A stretch of 40,854 nt of DNA, from contig NZ_LMLH01000005.1 in NCBI RefSeq assembly GCF_001421885.1, positions 1,130 through 41,983 of the forward strand, read 5' to 3'. Below the pieces are notes generated by a model. That model saw only the letters and a list, made by a program, of their open reading frames with translations, ran no database searches and was not told the origin of the DNA. The stretch comes from Pseudomonas sp. Leaf48 (GTDB lineage Bacteria; Pseudomonadota; Gammaproteobacteria; Pseudomonadales; Pseudomonadaceae). Below are positions 16,653-24,894 of this stretch, one piece after another (the stretch's first letter is position 1; each line of letters starts with the position of its first letter). Position numbers and translations under genes: made by a program.

Positions 16653-18461
16653 TCAATTCTTGCTCGTTTGCTCTTCCAGCTGATCCGACTCAAACAGTTT
16701 CGCCAGTTCCGCCCGGGCTTCCTGCGCGGTCTGCCGGACTTTCACCGCGTCGTCATACACCGCGTGCTGGGCTTCGAGCACCTGCTCGTCGTGATGCTTG
16801 AAACGCTTGATCCGTGCATCCGCCTGAGCCGGGGTCAAACCCAGGCCGATCAGCGCCTGACGGCTCATTTCCAGGCTCGAATAGAAGGTTTCGCGCACAG
16901 CAACGGCGTCCAGGTCGATCAGGCGATGTACGTGTTGACGGTTACGGGCGCGGGCGATGATTTTGATCTGCGGATAAAGCTTGCGCACCAGTTCAGCGGT
17001 CTTGATATTGGTTTCCGGATCATCGGTGGCGATGATGAAATATTCGGCCTGGCCAACCTTGGCCGCGCTGAGGATCTCCGGGCGCATCGGGTCGCCGTAG
17101 AACACCGGCACCCCGCCAAAGCTGCGGGACAGCTCGATGGTTTCCACGGAGGTGTCGAGGGCGACGAACTTGATGTTCTGCGCGCGCAAAATACGCGAAA
17201 TGATCTGGCCCATGCGGCCCATGCCGGCAATCACCACCCGTGGGGTGTCGGCATCGATTTCCCGAAATTGCTCAGGCACTTCCACCGGTTGCACCCTGGG
17301 GCTGACCAGGCGTGCGCAAACCAGCAGTAACAGCGGCGTCACCGCCATGGACAGGGTAATGGTCAGCACCAGCAAGTCATGCAGCCCGGGGGCGAACAGC
17401 CCCTGGTCGCGGCCGATCTGAAACACCACAAAGGCAAACTCGCCACCGGCGGCGAGTACGATGCCAAGGCGGATTGCGCTGACGTTGCCCAAGCCACCCG
17501 CCAGTCGGCCGACCAGAAACAGCAGTGGCAGTTTGATCGCGATCAGCAGCAGGGTCAGGCTCAACACCGCAATGGGTGTACTGAGCAGCAGGCTGAGATT
17601 GGCGCCCATGCCGACGCTGATGAAAAACAGGCCCAGCAGCAGGCCCTTGAACGGTTCGACCTGAGCTTCCATCTCATGGCGGTATTCGGAGTCTGCCAGC
17701 AGCAGTCCGGCAAGGAATGCACCCAGAGCCATGGAGATTCCGGCCATGTCCATCAACCACGCGGTGCCGATCACTACCAGCAGTGCCGTGGCAGTCGACA
17801 CTTCGGGCAAGCCGGACTTGGCCACCACACGAAATACCGGCCGCAGCAGATACCGTCCGCCGATCACCACTACTGCGATGCTGCCAAGGACACGCAGGCC
17901 ATTATTCAAGTCTTCGCCGGCGCTGGTGCTGTGATCGCCGCCGGCGAGCAACGGCACCATGGCGATCAGCGGGATCGCCGCGATGTCCTGGAACAGCAGG
18001 ATCGCGAACGCCAGGCGCCCGTGGGGGCTGGTCAATTCCTTGCGTTCAGCCAGACTCTGCAGGCCGAATGCGGTGGACGACAGTGCCAGGCCGAGGCCCA
18101 GCACGATCGCGCTGTTCAAGCGCTGGCCGAAAACAAACATGGCTACTACGCCAATCACTGTTGCGGTCAGGAGCACCTGCGCCAGGCCGACGCCGAACAC
18201 CGACTTGCGCATCACCCACAAGCGCCGCGGCGATAACTCCAGGCCAATGATGAACAGCAGCAACACCACGCCCAGTTCAGAGATATGGCTAACGCTTTGC
18301 GAATTACCGACCAGGCCCAGCACCGATGGTCCGATGATCACCCCGGCAAACAGATAACCCAGTACGGCCCCCAGTTGCAGGCGCTTGGCCAGGGGAACGA
18401 TGAGTACGGCCGCAAGCAGAAATACGACAGCGGCTTGCAGCAGGTTGCCTTCATGTGGCAT
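16653..18461 (-). CDS. KefB/KefC-type potassium:proton antiporter
   Basis: A 602-residue monovalent cation:proton antiporter-2 (CPA2) family protein. The N-terminal part holds about 12 membrane helices, including LGAVLGYLFAGVIIGPSVLG, LGVVLLLFIIGLELSPRRLW, the KefB/C-like QDIAAIPLIAMVPLL, and GAFLAGLLLADSEYRHEMEA. A cytoplasmic RCK/TrkA-N domain starts at about residue 405 (RVVIAGMGRMGQIISRIL, then FVALDTSVETIELSR, VFYGDPMRPEILSAA). The C-terminal tail is charged and helical. In E. coli, KefB and KefC are gated by glutathione adducts to protect against electrophiles; whether this homologue is so gated is not shown here. alkC lies 73 bases downstream on the same strand, so the pair may respond to electrophilic or alkylating stress (inference). 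Confidence 0.85.
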   Translation of the reverse strand: MPHEGNLLQAAVVFLLAAVLIVPLAKRLQLGAVLGYLFAGVIIGPSVLGLVGNSQSVSHISELGVVLLLFIIGLELSPRRLWVMRKSVFGVGLAQVLLTATVIGVVAMFVFGQRLNSAIVLGLGLALSSTAFGLQSLAERKELTSPHGRLAFAILLFQDIAAIPLIAMVPLLAGGDHSTSAGEDLNNGLRVLGSIAVVVIGGRYLLRPVFRVVAKSGLPEVSTATALLVVIGTAWLMDMAGISMALGAFLAGLLLADSEYRHEMEAQVEPFKGLLLGLFFISVGMGANLSLLLSTPIAVLSLTLLLIAIKLPLLFLVGRLAGGLGNVSAIRLGIVLAAGGEFAFVVFQIGRDQGLFAPGLHDLLVLTITLSMAVTPLLLLVCARLVSPRVQPVEVPEQFREIDADTPRVVIAGMGRMGQIISRILRAQNIKFVALDTSVETIELSRSFGGVPVFYGDPMRPEILSAAKVGQAEYFIIATDDPETNIKTAELVRKLYPQIKIIARARNRQHVHRLIDLDAVAVRETFYSSLEMSRQALIGLGLTPAQADARIKRFKHHDEQVLEAQHAVYDDAVKVRQTAQEARAELAKLFESDQLEEQTSKN

Positions 18462-18571
18462 GAGAAAAACTCCTGGGACTCGGTACGGCTGGGTTACAAG
18501 GATAAAGGCTGGATCAGGAGGGATCTACAGCGCAAAAGGGCTCATCGCGAAAGTTGCGATCACAATGCCCA

Positions 18572-18866
18572 TGTGGGAGCCCGCTCGCGATGGCGGCGTG
18601 TCAGTCGCCGGTGATGTTGAATGTGCCGGCCTCATCGCGAGCATGCTCGCTCCTACAGTGAGTCTGCAGTGGACACAAAATCTGCGTGCGGCCACATTCC
18701 CCTGTGGGAGCTGGCCTGCCAGCGATGGCGGCGTGCCAGTCGCGAGTGATGTTGAATGTGCCGGCCTCATCGCGAGCATGCTCGCTCCTACAGTGAGTGT
18801 GCAGTGGACACAAAATCTGCGTGCGGCCACATTCCCCTGTGGGAGCTGGCCTGCCAGCGATGGCGG
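18572..18866. repeat. Tandem REP array with two 135-bp direct repeats
   Basis: A 135-base unit occurs twice in a row (18587-18721 and 18722-18856), followed by the first bases of a third (from 18857). Corresponding marks such as gcgatggcgg, gatgttgaatgtgccggcct and cagtgagt recur exactly 135 bases apart. The copies differ at only a few positions. Each unit holds two inverted REP elements, giving five REPs in alternating orientation. It fills the gap between the antiporter start and the emfourin gene end; no gene is seen in 18462-18919. Confidence 0.92.
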
Positions 18867-18919
18867 TCTCATCTGTCACAAACAGGCGTAAGGCGGGCAC
18901 GACGGCCATTAGCTGGCGC

Positions 18920-19255
18920 TCAACGCCCATTTTGCAGCAGTTCACCTTTATCCCAGAGCAGTACCAGTTCACCGGGCGCCTGGTCTTCCGGCACTTTCAA
19001 TACCATTTCATCGTCCTGCTCGCCGGTGTGGTAGCGCAGTTCGATCTGGTAAAAGCGCTGATCGCCACGGCCGGATGATGAACTGGTCAGCGGCAGACAA
19101 CCTTCCAGCAAGGTACAGATGCGCGTCCGTTGTTCGAAATTGCATTGTGCGAACTCGATTTCCCGTGGTCGGGTCAAGGCCTGAATCGTCGCAAAACCGC
19201 CTTGGCGAGAGAGGCGAACGACGGCTTGCTCGTCCAGTATTGGCAGGGTTTTCAT
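18920..19255 (-). CDS. Emfourin-type protealysin inhibitor
   Basis: A 111-residue small protein matching the emfourin family of M4 protease inhibitors first described beside Serratia protealysin (about 110 residues). Visible features are AVVRLSRQGGFATIQALTRP near the N-terminus, FAQCNFEQRTRICTLLEGCL in the middle and FYQIELRYHTGEQDDEMVLK, then ELVLLWDKGELL, near the end. Its ATG overlaps the TGA of the upstream M4 protease gene (ATGA, 19252-19255), so translation of inhibitor and protease is coupled. There is no signal peptide, which fits a cytoplasmic inhibitor keeping the protease silent inside the cell. Confidence 0.85.
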   Translation of the reverse strand: MKTLPILDEQAVVRLSRQGGFATIQALTRPREIEFAQCNFEQRTRICTLLEGCLPLTSSSSGRGDQRFYQIELRYHTGEQDDEMVLKVPEDQAPGELVLLWDKGELLQNGR

Positions 19256-20316
19256 GGCGCCTCCCGAGTCAGATTGACACCCACATCGGCCCAGCCCTGT
19301 TGCACGGCACGTGCCTCATGGGCACTGAAGCGCTTGCGTGCATGCTCAAGGGTCAAATGCGCGAAGGCGCTGAATGACGCTTCGCGGTTCAAGCTCCGAT
19401 CGCACAATGCGTCGTACCAGATGCGACCGGCTTTCTCCCAGGCAAAGCCGCCCAGCGCTTGTGCCACCAGGTAAAACGCCCGATTGGGGATGCCCGAGTT
19501 GATGTGTACGCCACCGTTGTCCTCCTGAGTGATGACGAACTTGCCCATGTGGTCCGGTTGCGGGTCCTTGCCCAGCAGCGGGTCGTCGTAGGCGGTGCCC
19601 GGATGGGCCATGGACCGCAGGCCAACGCCATTGATGCGCGGTGTCAGCAAGTCTGCACCGATCAGCCAGTCCGCCTGATCGGCGGTGTGCCCCAGGATAT
19701 GTTGCTTGATCATGACGCCAAACACATCCGACAGCGATTCATTCAGCGCGCCTGACTGGTCGGCATACACCAGGCCGGCTTCGCTTTCGATCACGCCATG
19801 GGTCAATTCATGGCCGACCACATCCAGCGAGCGGGTGAAGCGCTGGAAGATTTCGCCGTCGCCGTCACCAAAGACCATTTGCGAACCGTTCCAGAACGCA
19901 TTTTCGTAGTTCTGGCCGTAATGCACGCTGCCGATCAGGGCAAACCCTTTGTTGTCGAGAGAGTTGCGACCAAGCACCTTCCAGAAAAAATCGTAGCTGG
20001 CCCCCAGCGCATCGTAGGCTTCGTCGACCGCCGGATCACCACTTGCCGGTTGGCCCTCGAGACGCACCGGCATGCCGGGCAACAGCGTTTTCCCCAGGGC
20101 ATCATAGACGCTGCGTTGTGCCAGCCCTGGTTGATTGGTTTGCAGGAGAATCGCCGCCGCAGGAGGACGAACGGGTGGGCCCGGCTGATGCCGCAAGGTG
20201 CGAATATGGGTCAGGGTGTTCATCGCGCTGGCCCGCTGGTGTGCAGAACCGTTCGCGAGGATACGGCGCAGAATGTAGGGCGGGATGAAATTGCGTAGAG
20301 CCAGAGAGTCAGTCAT
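19252..20316 (-). CDS. Protealysin-like M4 metalloprotease
   Basis: A 354-residue thermolysin-family (M4) zinc protease. The zinc motif HELTH is at residues 169-173, the third ligand Glu193 is in GALNESLSD, and the substrate-positioning His is in GGVHINSGIPNRAFY. Instead of a secretory signal and long propeptide, it has a short N-terminal precursor of about 50 residues with a PPY-type element (NFIPPYILRRIL), as in protealysin. This predicts a protease without Sec export. The start at 20314-20316 follows AAGGGATGCTCTG. The overlapping downstream gene encodes its presumed inhibitor. Protealysin-like enzymes are linked to bacterial interaction with host cells; no role is shown here. Confidence 0.9.
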   Translation of the reverse strand: MTDSLALRNFIPPYILRRILANGSAHQRASAMNTLTHIRTLRHQPGPPVRPPAAAILLQTNQPGLAQRSVYDALGKTLLPGMPVRLEGQPASGDPAVDEAYDALGASYDFFWKVLGRNSLDNKGFALIGSVHYGQNYENAFWNGSQMVFGDGDGEIFQRFTRSLDVVGHELTHGVIESEAGLVYADQSGALNESLSDVFGVMIKQHILGHTADQADWLIGADLLTPRINGVGLRSMAHPGTAYDDPLLGKDPQPDHMGKFVITQEDNGGVHINSGIPNRAFYLVAQALGGFAWEKAGRIWYDALCDRSLNREASFSAFAHLTLEHARKRFSAHEARAVQQGWADVGVNLTREAP

Positions 20317-20460
20317 CAGAGCATCCCTTGCACAATGGTGGTTGATACTTATGTGAGCGACAGACGAGGTATCGGTTCCACCCATTGCCATCCGCACCGG
20401 TTTCTGCGAAAACCGCCGTCCACGCCTGCAAGAATCGGGCGAACGTGAACGAGTACGAAC

Positions 20461-20799
20461 ATGACCAACGAACTACAAATCATCGACCTCGAACCCGGCG
20501 CTGGCAAAGCCGCCGTCAAAGGCGCACTGATCACCACCCAATACCGCGGCTGGCTGGAGGACGGCACTGAATTCGACTCTTCCTACAGTCGAGGCAAACC
20601 TTTCCAGTGCGTAATCGGCACCGGTCGGGTGATCAAGGGCTGGGACCAGGGAATCATGGGCATGCAGGTCGGCGGCAAGCGCAAGCTGCTGGTGCCGGCG
20701 CATCTGGCTTATGGCGAACGCACCATGGGCAAGATCACACCCAATTCGAACCTGATTTTCGAGATTGAACTGCTGGAAGTGCTGACCCGGGATGACTGA
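20461..20799 (+). CDS. FKBP-type peptidyl-prolyl isomerase
   Basis: A 112-residue single FKBP domain catalysing cis-trans isomerisation of X-Pro bonds. Key family strings are ITTQYRGWLEDGTEFDSSYS, PFQCVIGTGRVIKGWDQGIM, VGGKRKLLVPAHLAYGER and the final strand NSNLIFEIELLEVL. The aromatic and Asp residues of the FKBP pocket (Tyr of QYRGW, Asp of EFDSS, Trp of KGWDQ, Tyr of LAYGER) are all present. There is no signal peptide, so it is cytoplasmic. It is divergent from the M4 protease and convergent with ilvE, with a bidirectional terminator between. Confidence 0.9.
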   Translation: MTNELQIIDLEPGAGKAAVKGALITTQYRGWLEDGTEFDSSYSRGKPFQCVIGTGRVIKGWDQGIMGMQVGGKRKLLVPAHLAYGERTMGKITPNSNLIFEIELLEVLTRDD

Positions 20800-20840
20800 T
20801 TGACGCATCAACTCAGTCAAATGTTGAACCGAGTCGCCTG

Positions 20841-20867
20841 CATCGCCAGCCAGCCGGCTCCTACGGG
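20841..20867. repeat. Single REP element
   Basis: catcgccagccagccggctc followed by ctacggg, immediately before the terminator shared by the FKBP and ilvE genes. Confidence 0.75.
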
Positions 20868-20883
20868 GGGCTGCATCAGCCAC

Positions 20884-20920
20884 AAAAAAGCCGCCTTCAA
20901 CATCGAAGGCGGCGCTTTTT
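20884..20920. terminator. Bidirectional Rho-independent terminator
   Basis: Stem gccgccttc / gaaggcggc (20890-20898 with 20905-20913) with a 6-base loop, flanked by six A on the left and a T-run on the right. It lies between the convergent FKBP and ilvE genes and can end transcription from both sides. Confidence 0.9.
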
Positions 20921-20939
20921 ACGACCGGTGGGTGTCAGG

Positions 20940-21959
20940 TCAGACCTTGACGATCCAGCCCGCTGGTGCTTCGACGTCGCCGGTTTGCACCCCGGTCAGC
21001 TCTTTGTAGAGCTTCTGGGTGACCGGACCGACTTCGGTTTCGCTGTGGAACACGTGCAGGTGGTCGTTGTAGCTGATGCCACCGATCGGCGTGATCACGG
21101 CAGCGGTACCGCAGGCGCCGGCTTCCTTGAAGTCCGCCAGCTTGTCGATGAACACGTCGCCTTCAACCACTTCCAGGCCCAGACGGGACTTGGCCAGTTC
21201 GATCAACGACAGGCGGGTGATGCCTGGCAGTACCGACGGCGAGTTCGGGGTTACGAACTTGTTGTCGTGGGTAATCCCGAAGAAGTTGGCCGAACCGACT
21301 TCCTCGATTTTCGAGTGGGTCATTGGGTCCAGGTAGATGCAGTCGGCAAAGTGGGCTTTCTTGGCCTGGGAGCCTGGCATCAGGCTGGCGGCGTAGTTGC
21401 CACCGACCTTGGCGGCACCGGTGCCTTGTGGCGCGGCGCGGTCATAGCTGGAGATGAGGAAGTTGTGCGGAGTCAGGCCGCCCTTGAAGTAGGCACCGAC
21501 CGGGATGCAGAAGATCGAGAAGATGAACTCGGGGGCGGTGCGCACGCCGATGTTGTCACCCACGCCGATCACGAACGGGCGCAGGTACAGCGCGCCGCCG
21601 GTGCCATAAGGCGGGATGAAGCGCTCGTTGGCGCGGACCACTTCCTTGCACGCTTCGACGAACTGCTCGGTGGACACCTGCGGCATCAGCAGGCGGGCGC
21701 AGCTGCGTTGCATGCGCGCGGCGTTCTGATCCGGGCGGAACAGGTTGATCGAGCCGTCCTTGCAGCGGTAGGCCTTCAGGCCTTCAAAGCACTGCTGGCC
21801 ATAGTGAAGGGCAGTGGAGCCTTCGCTGATGTGCAGCACGTTGTCTTCGGTCAGGGAGCCTTTATCCCACTCACCGTTGCGCCAGTGCGACAGGTAGCGT
21901 TTGTCTGTCTTGATGTAGTCAAAACCCAGCTTGTCCCAATTGATGCTTTCGTTACCCAT
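20940..21959 (-). CDS. ilvE: Branched-chain amino acid aminotransferase
   Basis: A 339-residue PLP-dependent class IV aminotransferase of the longer BCAT type. It interconverts Leu, Ile and Val with their 2-oxo acids. The catalytic lysine is in GTGAAKVGGNYAASLMPG (about residue 180-197), and the class IV signature continues in SKIEEVGSANFFGITHDNKF. The region EGSTALHYGQQCFEGLKAYR forms part of the active-site cap. The start ATG has GAGGG before GTGTC. It lies 268 bases downstream of lpdV on the same strand but is separated by a REP pair, so it is probably its own unit. It would supply the 2-oxo acids used by the adjacent bkd complex. Confidence 0.92.
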   Translation of the reverse strand: MGNESINWDKLGFDYIKTDKRYLSHWRNGEWDKGSLTEDNVLHISEGSTALHYGQQCFEGLKAYRCKDGSINLFRPDQNAARMQRSCARLLMPQVSTEQFVEACKEVVRANERFIPPYGTGGALYLRPFVIGVGDNIGVRTAPEFIFSIFCIPVGAYFKGGLTPHNFLISSYDRAAPQGTGAAKVGGNYAASLMPGSQAKKAHFADCIYLDPMTHSKIEEVGSANFFGITHDNKFVTPNSPSVLPGITRLSLIELAKSRLGLEVVEGDVFIDKLADFKEAGACGTAAVITPIGGISYNDHLHVFHSETEVGPVTQKLYKELTGVQTGDVEAPAGWIVKV

Positions 21960-22102
21960 GACACCCTCTATCACTGAACAACCGTCGAAACGGTTCAAGG
22001 CTTCTGACATTTTTTTGGATGGGGACAACAATACTTCATTCCGGGCCGGTTTCGCAGCCCGGACTATCGGCTAATCGGCAGAAATAGTGTCGCTCTGGAG
22101 AA

Positions 22103-22197
22103 TTCGCGAGCAAGCCCGCTCCCACAGTAGTTTCTGGTGTTTGCAAAATTTGTGTTCACTGCAAATCACCTGTGGGAGCGGGCTTGCCCGCGAAGAG
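22103..22197. repeat. REP inverted pair
   Basis: ttcgcgagcaagcccgctcc (22103) and tgtgggagcgggcttgcccg (22171) in inverted orientation, separated by about 45 bases. They fill the gap between the end of lpdV and the ilvE promoter region. Confidence 0.92.
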
Positions 22198-22227
22198 GCC
22201 ATCAGCCACGCCACCCATTGTCCTCGA

Positions 22228-23610
22228 TCACAGATGCAGCGCGTGGCCAAGGGCCCGCAACGCCGCTTCCTGCACTGCCTCGCCGAGCGTCGGATGGGCG
22301 TGGATGGTGCCGCCGATGTCTTCCAGCCGCGCGCCCATTTCAAGGCTCTGGGCAAACGCCGTGGACAATTCCGACACCCCGACGCCCACCGCCTGCCAGC
22401 CGACAATCAGGTGATTGTCCCGACGGGCGACCACTCGCACGAAGCCGCTTTTGGACTCCAGCGTCATCGCCCGGCCATTGGCGGCGAACGGGAAGCTCGA
22501 GACGATGCAGTCCAGCCCCGCAGCCTTGGCGTCGTCCGGGGTCTGGCCGACCACCACCAGTTCCGGGTCGGTAAAGCACACGGCAGCAATGGCGGTCGGG
22601 TTGAACTGGCGGGTCTTGCCGCTGATCAGCTCGGCGACCATCTCGCCCTGGGCCATGGCCCGGTGCGCGAGCATCGGCTCACCGCTGAGGTCGCCGATGG
22701 CATAGACGTTGCGCATGCTGGTCTGGCAGCGATTGTCGATCTTGATCGACGAACCGTTCATCTGCAGATTCAGCGCTTCAAGGTTCCAGCCCTGGGTGTT
22801 GGGCTTGCGCCCGACAGCCACCAGCACCTGATCGGTTTCCAGGTTCAGGGTGTCGCCATTCGGCTCCAATACCTGCAGTGTATTGTTAGAAGAATCAAAG
22901 CCTTGCACGCTATGTTTCAAGTAAAGCTTCACGCCAAGTTTTTTCAGTTCGTCATGGACCGGTTGGGTCAATTCGGCGTCATAGGCCGGCAGGATGCGCT
23001 CCTGTGCCTCGACTACGCTGACCTCGGCGCCTAGCTTGCGATAGGCGATACCCAGTTCCAGGCCGATGTAACCGCCACCCACCACGATCAAGCGTTTGGG
23101 CACCGAGGTCGGCGCCAGGGCTTCGGTGGAAGAGATGATCGGCCCGCCAATCGGCAGCATCGGCAGGTTCACGCTCTTCGAACCGGTGGCCAGCACCAGA
23201 TGCTCGCACTGGATGCGCGTGTCGCCGACCTCGACGGTCTTGCCGTCGATGACCTTGGCCCAGCCCTGTATGACCTGGACCTTGTTCTTCTTCAGCAGCG
23301 CCGCAACGCCGGTGGTCAGGCGGTCGACGATGCCGTCCTTCCATTCCACGCTCTTGGTGATATCCAGGCTTGGCGCCGAAACACTGATACCCAGGGCCGA
23401 GTGCTGGCTGTGGTGTTGTGTCTGGTGGAACTGCTCGGCCACGTGAATCAGTGCCTTGGACGGAATGCAGCCGATGTTCAGGCAAGTACCGCCCAGGGAT
23501 TGGCCTTCCACCACAATGGTCGGGATACCCAGTTGGCCGGCACGGATCGCCGTCACATAACCGCCAGGGCCGCCGCCGATGATCAATAGCTTGGTGCTCA
23601 GAGACTGCAT
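22228..23610 (-). CDS. lpdV: Dihydrolipoyl dehydrogenase of the branched-chain complex (E3)
   Basis: A 460-residue FAD/NAD disulfide oxidoreductase that reoxidises the lipoyl arms of the branched-chain 2-oxo acid dehydrogenase complex. The FAD motif is [20 protein letters not shown], the redox disulfide is in [16 protein letters not shown] (about 41-56), the NAD motif is [20 protein letters not shown], and the dimer-interface catalytic pair is in [17 protein letters not shown]. It is the last gene of the bkd operon, starting 3 bases after the bkdB stop. Its position and its close match to P. putida LpdV-Val make the assignment to this complex firm. Confidence 0.95.
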   Translation of the reverse strand: MQSLSTKLLIIGGGPGGYVTAIRAGQLGIPTIVVEGQSLGGTCLNIGCIPSKALIHVAEQFHQTQHHSQHSALGISVSAPSLDITKSVEWKDGIVDRLTTGVAALLKKNKVQVIQGWAKVIDGKTVEVGDTRIQCEHLVLATGSKSVNLPMLPIGGPIISSTEALAPTSVPKRLIVVGGGYIGLELGIAYRKLGAEVSVVEAQERILPAYDAELTQPVHDELKKLGVKLYLKHSVQGFDSSNNTLQVLEPNGDTLNLETDQVLVAVGRKPNTQGWNLEALNLQMNGSSIKIDNRCQTSMRNVYAIGDLSGEPMLAHRAMAQGEMVAELISGKTRQFNPTAIAAVCFTDPELVVVGQTPDDAKAAGLDCIVSSFPFAANGRAMTLESKSGFVRVVARRDNHLIVGWQAVGVGVSELSTAFAQSLEMGARLEDIGGTIHAHPTLGEAVQEAALRALGHALHL

Positions 23611-23613
23611 GCC

Positions 23614-24894
23614 TTACTCCATGAACAGGGTTGCGGGTTGTTCGAGCAGGCCGCGTACGGCCTGGATGAAGAGCGCCGCGTCCATGCCATCGACCACGCG
23701 GTGATCGAAAGAGCTGGAGAGGTTCATCATCTTGCGGACCACGATCTGGCCTTTGATCACCATCGGCCGTTCGACGATCTTGTTGACGCCGACGATAGCC
23801 ACTTCCGGCAGGTTCAGCACCGGGGTGCTGACGATGCCGCCAAGGGCGCCAAGGCTGGTCAGGGTGATGCTCGAGCCGGACAGTTCGTCGCGGCTGGCCT
23901 TGCCATTGCGGGCAGCGGTGGCCAGGCGGGAGATTTCCGCCGCGTTGTCCCACAGGCTGCGGGCCTCGGCATGGCGCACTACCGGCACCATCAAACCGAT
24001 GTCGGCCTGGGTGGCGATACCCACATGCACCGCGCCGAGGCGGGTGATGACCTGGGCTTCGTCGTCGTAACGGGCGTTGATCTGCGGGAAATCACGCAGG
24101 GCAACGACCAAGGCGCGCACCAGGAACGGCAGCAGGGTCAGCTTGCCGCGAGTGGCGCCATGTTTTTCGTTCAGGTGTGCACGCAGCTCTTCCACGGCAG
24201 TGACGTCGATTTCTTCGACATAGCTGAAATGCGCGGCGCGCTGGGTGGCGTCCTGCATGCGCTGGGCAATCTTGCGGCGCATGCCGATCACCGGGATCTG
24301 TTCTTCGTCGTTACGCTGGGCGTAAGTGGCAGAGGCAGGTGCCGATGCATTCGACTGACCCTGGGCCAGGTAGGCATCGAGGTCGTCGTGCAGCACGCGA
24401 CCGGCCGGGCCGGTTCCGCGAACCAGACGCAGTTGAATGCCGAGGTCCAGTGCATGCTTGCGCACGGCCGGGGAGGCCAACGGGCGCTCATCGGCTTCGC
24501 GGGCTACCATCGGGCCTTGGCAGACGGCGGCTCGTGGTGCTGCAGCAGCGACCGGTTTGCTTTGCACTACGGCTTCAACTTTCGGCGCCGCAACCGGCGC
24601 TTCTTTAACCACAGGCGCCGCAGGCTGAGCCGACTCCTTGACGTTGCCCGCGCCTTCGACTTCGATACTGATCAGCACACTGCCGACCGCCATCACTTCG
24701 CCAGGCTGGCCGCCCAAGGCAATCACCTTGCCATGAACCGGCGACGGAATATCGACCATCGCCTTGTCGGTCATCACATCGGCGAGCACCTGATCCTCGA
24801 CGACCATGTCGCCGACCTTGACGTGCCACACCGACAATTCAACTTCTGCGATGCCTTCGCCAATGTCCGGCATCTTGATAACGTGAGTACCCAT
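23614..24894 (-). CDS. bkdB: Branched-chain 2-oxo acid dehydrogenase E2 (dihydrolipoyl transacylase)
   Basis: A 426-residue E2 core protein with one lipoyl domain (residues 1-80, lipoyl lysine in TDKAMVDIPSPVHGK), an Ala/Pro/Val-rich linker, the peripheral subunit-binding domain (SPAVRKHALDLGIQLRLVRG, about 140-175) and the acyltransferase domain (from about 200) ending with the catalytic FDHRVVDGMDAALF. It carries the acyl group from E1 to CoA. The ATG directly follows the bkdA2 TGA without any gap, which indicates translational coupling. The operon order bkdA1-bkdA2-bkdB-lpdV is as in P. putida. Confidence 0.95.
   Translation of the reverse strand: MGTHVIKMPDIGEGIAEVELSVWHVKVGDMVVEDQVLADVMTDKAMVDIPSPVHGKVIALGGQPGEVMAVGSVLISIEVEGAGNVKESAQPAAPVVKEAPVAAPKVEAVVQSKPVAAAAPRAAVCQGPMVAREADERPLASPAVRKHALDLGIQLRLVRGTGPAGRVLHDDLDAYLAQGQSNASAPASATYAQRNDEEQIPVIGMRRKIAQRMQDATQRAAHFSYVEEIDVTAVEELRAHLNEKHGATRGKLTLLPFLVRALVVALRDFPQINARYDDEAQVITRLGAVHVGIATQADIGLMVPVVRHAEARSLWDNAAEISRLATAARNGKASRDELSGSSITLTSLGALGGIVSTPVLNLPEVAIVGVNKIVERPMVIKGQIVVRKMMNLSSSFDHRVVDGMDAALFIQAVRGLLEQPATLFME

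Noticed and set aside
16580..16693. N-terminal extension of AlkC
   Set aside because: The extension reads through a REP element, and the ATG at 16577-16579 has an ideal ribosome site.
18572..18866. CRISPR array
   Set aside because: The repeats are REP elements in alternating orientation within a 135-bp duplicated unit. There are no unique spacers of regular length and no cas genes.
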